This document shows positions 37,175-38,696 of a stretch of 38,696 bases of DNA, piece by piece. Numbering within the stretch: the first letter of the stretch is position 1; every line of letters starts with the position of its first letter. The translations under genes were made by a program, and so were the position numbers. The stretch spans positions 1 to 38,696 of the forward strand of contig JAJXTB010000011.1 of NCBI GenBank assembly GCA_021784205.1, given 5' to 3'. The DNA is from Actinomycetes bacterium (GTDB taxonomy: Bacteria; Actinomycetota; Acidimicrobiia; Acidimicrobiales; RAAP-2). The notes beneath the pieces were generated by a model that worked only from the letters and a program-made list of their open reading frames with translations, had not been told where the DNA came from and did not search any database.

Positions 37175-38696
37175 TTGTTCGAGAGATTTACTGACCGGGC
37201 CCGGCGAGTCCTCGTGCTCGCCCAGGAAGAGGCGCGCGACCTCAACCACGCCTTCATCGGCACCGAGCACATCCTGCTCGGGCTGATCCGAGAGGGCGAA
37301 GGGGTGGCCGCCAAGGCCCTCGACGCCTTGGGGGTCACCTTCGAAGTGGTACGTGAGAAGGTCGAAGAGGCCATCGGCACCAATACGAATCCTTCGCCTG
37401 GCTCGCCCCCCTTCACGCCCCGGGCCAAGAAGGTCCTCGAGCTCTCCCTCCGCGAGGCCCTCCAGTTGGGGCACTCCTACATCGGCACCGAGCACATGCT
37501 CCTCGGCCTCGTGCGCGAGGGCGACGGCGTCGCCGCCCAGGTCCTCAACGACCTCGGCGCGGACATGGCTCGCGTGCGCACCCAGGTCATCCAGATGATG
37601 TCGGGCCAGGGCGGCAAGGAGACCGGCGCTACCTCGAGCGCGGGGGCGTCCAAGTCCGACGCCGAGGCCTCGGGCGGCTCGGCCGTCCTCGACCAGTTCG
37701 GCCGCAACCTCACCCAGTTCGCCCGCGAGGGCAAGCTCGACCCGCTGGTCGGACGTGAGAAGGAGATCGAGCGCGTCATGCAGGTGCTCTCGCGTCGCAC
37801 CAAGAACAACCCGGTGCTGATCGGCGAGCCCGGCGTGGGCAAGACCGCCATCGTCGAGGGGCTGGCCCAGCGCATCGTCGCCAATCAGGTCCCCGTGACC
37901 CTGGCTGACAAGCAGCTCTACACCCTCGACCTCGGCGCCCTCGTGGCCGGCAGCCGCTACCGCGGCGACTTCGAGGAGCGCTTGAAGAAGGTCTTGAAGG
38001 AGATCCGTACGCGCGGTGACATCATCCTCTTCATCGACGAGATCCACACGCTCGTGGGCGCCGGCGCGGCCGAGGGCGCGATCGACGCGGCCTCGATTCT
38101 CAAGCCGATGCTCGCGCGCGGCGAGCTTCAGACGGTCGGGGCAACCACCATCGACGAGTACCGCAAGCACATCGAGAAGGACGCGGCCCTCGAGCGGCGC
38201 TTCCAGCCGGTCAAGGTCGAGCAGCCCTCGATCGCTATGACCATCGAGATCTTGAAGGGCCTGCGCGAGGTCTACGAGGAGTTCCACGCGGTCAAGATCA
38301 CCGACCAGGCGCTGATCGCCGCCGCGAACCTCGCGGACCGCTACATCGCCGACCGGTTCCTGCCCGACAAGGCCATCGACCTCATCGACGAGGCGGGCAG
38401 CCGCCTGCGGATTCGTCGCATGGACGCGCCGCCGGCTGCGCGAAAGATCGATGAGGACCTGGCGCGCGTGCGCGCCGACAAGGAGTCCGCCATGGAGAGC
38501 GGCGCCCTCGAGCAGGCCAAGGCCCTCGAAGAGCGCGAGCGCGACCTGGTGGGCAAGAAGGATTCCCTCGACGCCACGGTCAAGTCCTCGGGTGGCACAA
38601 CGTTCGACCTCGTGGACGAGGAGACGATCGCCGAGGTGCTCGCCAACTGGACCGGCATCCCGGTCTACCGGCTCACCGAGGAGGAGACCTCGAAGC
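37175..38696 (+). CDS. clpC: ATP-dependent Clp protease ATPase subunit ClpC (3' end missing)
   Basis: The start of a ClpC unfoldase, which feeds substrates to ClpP. Two Clp-N repeats (about 1-140; [20 protein letters not shown] and [17 protein letters not shown]) are followed by the D1 AAA+ module with Walker [10 protein letters not shown] (217-225), Walker [12 protein letters not shown] (about 281-291), [15 protein letters not shown] and the UVR/M-domain region. The window ends at residue 507, before D2. Start is TTG 37175, chosen because it aligns with the universal [10 protein letters not shown] terminus and has AAGGA 6 nt upstream. Confidence 0.96.
   Translation, partial: MFERFTDRARRVLVLAQEEARDLNHAFIGTEHILLGLIREGEGVAAKALDALGVTFEVVREKVEEAIGTNTNPSPGSPPFTPRAKKVLELSLREALQLGHSYIGTEHMLLGLVREGDGVAAQVLNDLGADMARVRTQVIQMMSGQGGKETGATSSAGASKSDAEASGGSAVLDQFGRNLTQFAREGKLDPLVGREKEIERVMQVLSRRTKNNPVLIGEPGVGKTAIVEGLAQRIVANQVPVTLADKQLYTLDLGALVAGSRYRGDFEERLKKVLKEIRTRGDIILFIDEIHTLVGAGAAEGAIDAASILKPMLARGELQTVGATTIDEYRKHIEKDAALERRFQPVKVEQPSIAMTIEILKGLREVYEEFHAVKITDQALIAAANLADRYIADRFLPDKAIDLIDEAGSRLRIRRMDAPPAARKIDEDLARVRADKESAMESGALEQAKALEERERDLVGKKDSLDATVKSSGGTTFDLVDEETIAEVLANWTGIPVYRLTEEETSK

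Noticed and set aside
36098..38287. A 729-codon minus-strand frame joining the prenyl synthase to the antisense of clpC
   Set aside because: Only the part up to GTG 37075 matches the prenyl synthase family; the rest is antisense to clear ClpC coding sequence and reflects the high GC content.
1..38696. CRISPR arrays, insertion sequences, phage genes or attachment sites
   Set aside because: No regularly spaced repeats, transposase or integrase frames or flanking direct repeats at the tRNA genes were seen; base composition is uniform.

Overview
The window is a gene-dense, high-GC segment of a bacterial chromosome with no mobile element, CRISPR array or rRNA. A WhiB-family Fe-S regulator, a GlnR-like regulator beside glutamine synthetase, the tilS-hpt-fol and panC-coaX-lysS blocks, a DUF929/VKOR pair and many leaderless-looking start sites all point to Actinomycetota. 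The mixture of features (MurL/MurD2, a type II glutamine synthetase, an APC permease next to a trkA pair) suggests a deep-branching class such as Acidimicrobiia, but that placement is inference.

Layout. 1-1.5 kb: tRNA-Glu and tRNA-Pro, then a CorC-like CBS protein with a stand-alone receiver protein. 1.6-6 kb: WhiB, a VKOR/DUF929 disulfide pair, a Nudix hydrolase, an Mrp-type Fe-S carrier, an A-type Fe-S carrier and a RidA-like protein. 6-11.5 kb: nitrogen block with a GlnR-like regulator, type I and type II glutamine synthetases, glutamine-dependent NAD synthetase and an unknown protein. 11.5-17 kb: sigma-70 factor, HAD phosphatase, two TrkA proteins, and a divergent permease fused to USP-like and OB-fold domains. 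17-21.7 kb: topA-tmk-holB and tRNA-Thr. 21.7-25.5 kb (minus strand): fur/zur-pgeF-murL-murD2. 25.5-28.1 kb: znuA-znuC-znuB. 28.1-33 kb: tilS-hpt-folE-folP-(phosphatase-like protein)-folB-folK, then a Rossmann/DUF2520 gene. 33-36.1 kb: panC-coaX-lysS. 36.1-38.7 kb: polyprenyl diphosphate synthase, divergent from clpC, which runs off the end.

How the genes work together. MurD2, MurL and PgeF form one unit for making and proofreading UDP-MurNAc dipeptide with D-Glu, apparently by the MurL epimerisation route. Two TrkA proteins and a KimA/APC-like permease probably form a potassium uptake and gating unit. The Fur-like regulator lies between the peptidoglycan genes and a Zn/Mn ABC importer; the shared intergenic region has a clear promoter flanked by a 15-bp direct repeat that is a good operator candidate. 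The folate and pantothenate/CoA blocks lack ftsH and panD, which usually sit inside them in actinobacteria.

Genome style. Nearly all same-strand neighbours overlap by 1-30 bp, convergent genes share stop codons (CTAA) with no terminator space, and about nine operon-first genes have a TANNNT hexamer 6-7 nt before the start codon and no Shine-Dalgarno, the expected signature of leaderless transcripts. No stretch over 300 bases lacks a gene; the longest gaps are 9142-9276 and 17073-17179.
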